DNA of 41,350 nt from a virus: positions 1 through 41,350 of IMG/VR virus record IMGVR_UViG_3300031857_000446. One strand, written 5' to 3'. How positions within the stretch are numbered: position 1 is the first letter of the stretch; each line of letters opens with the position of its first letter. The position numbers and the translations under genes were made by a program. Positions 38,474-41,350 of the stretch are shown here, in pieces. The notes beneath the pieces were generated by a model. That model ran no database searches, had not been told where the DNA came from, and saw only the letters and a program-made list of their open reading frames with translations.

Positions 38474-41047
38474 ATGGCTACTAATATGTTCCCCTCATTG
38501 TCGCAAGCTCCACTGGGCTTGGACGCGTTGGACGATACGGGCGACATGCCCGTGATTGAGATCGAGATTGAGAACCCCGAGGGTGTTCGCCTAAATATGG
38601 ACGGCACGGTCATTGACTTGATGCCCGGCGATGTGACTGAAGTGTCGTTTGATGCCAACCTTGCCGAGGACATGGACTCCGGTGAGCTTCAGAAAGTAGC
38701 CAGCGACATTATTGAGATGGTGGACGCAGACATTAACTCCCGCAAAGAGTGGGTGGACATGTACGTCAAGGGCTTAGATGTTTTGGGGATGAAATATGAA
38801 GAGCGTACTGAGCCATGGTTGGGGGCGTGTGGTGTATTTTCGACTGTTCTTACCGAAGCTGCCGTTCGTTTCCAGAGTGAGACGATTATTGAAACGTTCC
38901 CAGCGGCGGGTCCAGTTAAAACAGAGATTGTCGGTGCGATTGACAAACTTAAGGAACAAGCGGCGGAGCGTGTAAGAGATGACATGAACTACCAGCTCAC
39001 CGAGGTGATGACTGAGTACCGCCCAGAGCATGAGCGCATGTTGTACAACCTTGGACTGGCCGGTGCAGCGTTCAAGAAAGTTTATTTTGACCCGTCGCTT
39101 GACCGTCAGGTGGCGATGTTTATTCCTGCTGAAGACATTATTATTCCGTATGGCGCGTCCAGTGCCAACACAGCAGAGCGTTTGACTCACGTCATGCGCA
39201 AGACCAAGAATGACTTAAAGAAATTACAAGTCGCGGGCTTTTACGTTGATGAAGACTTGGGTGAGCCTGTTGCGATTCACACAGACGTAGAGAAGAAGAA
39301 AGCGGAAGATCAGGGTTACAGCCTGACAGACGACGACCGCTATCAGATCCTTGAGGTGCACATCGACTACGACCTGCCCGGTTATGAAGACGAAGATGGC
39401 ATTGCGCTTCCTTATGTTATTACCATTGAGCGCGGCACTAGTACAGTGCTCGCCATCCGTCGTAACTGGGAAGAGGATGACAAGAAGAAATTAAAACGCC
39501 AACACTTCGTACAGTACACATACGTACCCGGCTTCGGTGCTTATGGTCTTGGCTTGATCCACTTAATCGGTGGCTATGCCCGTGCAGGCACTTCCCTGAT
39601 CCGTCAATTAATTGACGCTGGCACGCTGTCTAACTTGCCCGGTGGTCTTAAGACTCGTGGTCTGCGTATTAAGGACGACGATACCCCAATTAGTCCCGGC
39701 GAGTTCCGGGATGTGGACGTGCCCAGTGGCTCGGTTAAAGATAACATCATGGCGCTGCCATACAAAGAACCGTCACAAGTTCTGGCAAGTCTCTTAGATA
39801 AAGTAACCGAAGAAGGCCGCCGTCTGGGTTCTATTGCTGACATGAACGTTAGCGATATGTCCGCCAACTCCCCAGTGGGTACAACGCTGGCTCTGTTGGA
39901 GCGTCAGCTCAAGACGATGTCTGCTGTTCAAGCGCGTATTCACTACTCAATGAAGCAAGAGTTCCAGCTTCTGCGCAACATTATTCGTGACCATACGCCA
40001 GAAGAGTACAGCTACGACCCAGCAGAAGGTGATCGTCAAGCCAAGCAAGCTGACTACGACATGGTGTCGGTAATTCCAGTCAGTGACCCCAACAGTGCAA
40101 CGATGGCGCAGCGCATCATGCAGTACCAAGCTGTTATTCAGCTGGCTCAAGGCGCTCCACAGATTTATGACTTGCCCTTGTTGCATCGCCAGATGATTGA
40201 GGTTTTAGGCATCAAAAACGCAGACAAGCTCGTGCCGATAGATGACGACCAGACTCCTCGTGACCCTGTGTCTGAGAATATGTCGTTCTTAACCGGTAAG
40301 CCGACTAAAGCGTTTATCTACCAAGATCACGATGCTCACATTGCTGTACACACATCAATGATGCAGGATCCGATTGTGATGGGGCAGATTGGTCAGAACC
40401 CGATGGCTCAGCAGATCCAAGCTGCGATCATGGCTCACGTTTCAGAGCACGTTGCGTTCCAGTACCGTCAGAAAATTCAGGAGCAACTGGGCGCTACATT
40501 GCCAGCACCCGATGCTAAGTTGGATGAGAACGCCGAAGTGCAGATCTCTAAACTGGTGGCTCAGGCTTCTACGCAACTTCTTGCAATGGACAAGGCTAAA
40601 CAGGCTCAGCAGCAAGCTGCTCAACAAGCCCAAGATCCAATCATTCAGATGCAACAAGCTGAACTTCAAATCAAGAAACAAGAAGCTGAAATCAAAGCAC
40701 TCAAAGTCAAGGGTGACTTGCAGCTCAAGGCTGAAGAGTTGTCACTCAAGGCACAAGAAAGCGCGACTCGCGGTGGCGAAGACCCAGCACTTGCTGCGAT
40801 GCGACTACAGCAAGAAATTGCTCAAGCTCAAGAGTTGCATGGCTTAGAGATAGCGGCTAAACAAATGGAGTTGCAGCAAGCGCAAGCTCAGCAACAACAA
40901 GCCCAGATGCAACAGCAGCAAGCTATGGCTCAGCAGCAAGCTCAGGTTCAGCAGAAGATGGCTCATGGCGGGCAAGTCCATGAACAGAAGATGAAGCATG
41001 CTGATCTAGACAGAATTCAACGGTTATTACAAGGTAATAAGGAGTAA
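38474..41047 (+). CDS. Portal protein, podovirus-type
   Basis: An 857-residue portal. The core includes RKEWVDMYVKGLDVLGMKYEE, TEPWLGACGVFSTVLTEA, RAGTSLIRQLIDAGTLSNLPGG and a conserved SPVGTTLALLERQLK segment (about 460-474), all typical of large podovirus-like portals. Residues 690-857 are Gln/Ala/Lys/Glu-rich, a long coiled coil ending in a basic tail; this extension may reach into the capsid. ATG follows AAGGACACACA. It would form the dodecameric DNA gateway for the terminase upstream. Confidence 0.85.
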   Translation: MATNMFPSLSQAPLGLDALDDTGDMPVIEIEIENPEGVRLNMDGTVIDLMPGDVTEVSFDANLAEDMDSGELQKVASDIIEMVDADINSRKEWVDMYVKGLDVLGMKYEERTEPWLGACGVFSTVLTEAAVRFQSETIIETFPAAGPVKTEIVGAIDKLKEQAAERVRDDMNYQLTEVMTEYRPEHERMLYNLGLAGAAFKKVYFDPSLDRQVAMFIPAEDIIIPYGASSANTAERLTHVMRKTKNDLKKLQVAGFYVDEDLGEPVAIHTDVEKKKAEDQGYSLTDDDRYQILEVHIDYDLPGYEDEDGIALPYVITIERGTSTVLAIRRNWEEDDKKKLKRQHFVQYTYVPGFGAYGLGLIHLIGGYARAGTSLIRQLIDAGTLSNLPGGLKTRGLRIKDDDTPISPGEFRDVDVPSGSVKDNIMALPYKEPSQVLASLLDKVTEEGRRLGSIADMNVSDMSANSPVGTTLALLERQLKTMSAVQARIHYSMKQEFQLLRNIIRDHTPEEYSYDPAEGDRQAKQADYDMVSVIPVSDPNSATMAQRIMQYQAVIQLAQGAPQIYDLPLLHRQMIEVLGIKNADKLVPIDDDQTPRDPVSENMSFLTGKPTKAFIYQDHDAHIAVHTSMMQDPIVMGQIGQNPMAQQIQAAIMAHVSEHVAFQYRQKIQEQLGATLPAPDAKLDENAEVQISKLVAQASTQLLAMDKAKQAQQQAAQQAQDPIIQMQQAELQIKKQEAEIKALKVKGDLQLKAEELSLKAQESATRGGEDPALAAMRLQQEIAQAQELHGLEIAAKQMELQQAQAQQQQAQMQQQQAMAQQQAQVQQKMAHGGQVHEQKMKHADLDRIQRLLQGNKE

Positions 41048-41049
41048 TC

Positions 41050-41244
41050 ATGGCCAGTTTGCTTGAGGTGTTAAACAAAAAACTTGACGAGCATGTCAAG
41101 CAATTGGTCGATGTTGTCAGTGGTGGTGGAGCTAAATCCCACGACCACTACAAAGAACTGTGCGGAACTATCCGGGGTCTGCAAACCGCGCAGTATGAAC
41201 TTGCTGACCTCGTGCGAAAAACTAAGGAATATGAAGATGAGTGA
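41050..41244 (+). CDS. Small conserved protein after portal
   Basis: A 64-residue, mostly helical protein (LLEVLNKKLDEHVKQLVDVV, then DHYKELCGTIRGLQTAQYEL). ATG follows AAGGAGTAATC. A short helical gene right after the portal is common in podovirus-like phages; its role is unknown. It overlaps the next gene by 8 nt. Confidence 0.6.
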   Translation: MASLLEVLNKKLDEHVKQLVDVVSGGGAKSHDHYKELCGTIRGLQTAQYELADLVRKTKEYEDE

Positions 41245-41350
41245 ATTTGATGTCAGTGCGGTTGATCTAAGCGGGGTGCTCAATACCTCCGCCGAAGAAA
41301 AAGCCAAACAAGTGCCTGATCCAGCGACGTACCACTTGCTGTGTATGTTG
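41237..41350 (+). CDS. Start of a head-region gene, cut by the window edge
   Basis: ATG at 41237 follows AAGGAAT; the frame is open to the edge (38 codons: MSEFDVSAVDLSGVLNTSAE..., then VPDPATYHLLCML). The final P-x-x-Y-H-L-L segment resembles the beginning of phage GroES-like co-chaperonins, which often start with P-x-G-[YW]-x-[IL]-L; this is a weak guess. Confidence 0.5.
   Translation, partial: MSEFDVSAVDLSGVLNTSAEEKAKQVPDPATYHLLCML

Overview
The window is a stretch of a tailed double-stranded DNA phage genome (Caudoviricetes). Virion genes sit at both edges on the + strand, and a large replication and accessory block lies between them on the - strand. No integrase, repressor/Cro switch or tRNA gene was seen, so a lytic phage is likely. 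The portal size, the 1829-residue polyvalent virion protein and the family A polymerase/PrimPol pair suggest a podovirus-like phage. The host cannot be read from the sequence; a freshwater proteobacterium is only a guess from the overall style of the genes.

Layout. (1) 1-10438, +: the end of a late virion operon: a partial gene, an 811-residue glycine/glutamine-rich protein with a textbook -1 frameshift signal at its stop codon, a 595-residue coiled-coil protein, and the giant polyvalent protein, which appears to carry a small gene nested in another frame. (2) 10432-25.5 kb, -: PrimPol-helicase, HTH protein, putative ssDNA-binding protein, HExxH protein, SNF2-type helicase, HNH nuclease, Cas4/RecB-like nuclease, DNA polymerase A, VRR-NUC nuclease, DUF3310 protein, then a train of very small genes joined by ATGA stop-start overlaps and by ribosome binding sites buried in the preceding gene. 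A 0.5-kb degenerate pentanucleotide repeat (GGNNN on the - strand) fills the gap at 23.5-24.0 kb. (3) 25.5-33.6 kb, -: an accessory module around a MoxR-type AAA+ ATPase, a DUF3150-like protein and a metallopeptidase/VWA protein. Its intergenic gaps hold copies of one dyad (core TTMTAA-GS-TTAKAA). (4) 33.6-36.4 kb: control region, with a near-perfect sigma70 promoter and a long leader, a putative RHH/HTH regulator gene, a 720-bp gene-free stretch with GTTAC-N3-GTAAC dyads beside an AT-rich block (candidate origin), one further gene with a strong terminator, and a C-rich divergent promoter region. (5) 36.4 kb to the end, +: terminase small and large subunits, portal, and the start of the head genes.

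How it fits together: two transcription programmes diverge near 36 kb. Rightward transcription makes packaging and virion proteins; leftward transcription makes replication, recombination and accessory proteins. The programmes converge at 10.43 kb, where the two final genes overlap at their stop codons. The least explained elements are the frameshift cassette, the nested gene, the 11-copy dyad family linked to the MoxR/VWA module, the GTTAC dyad cluster and the pentanucleotide repeat.
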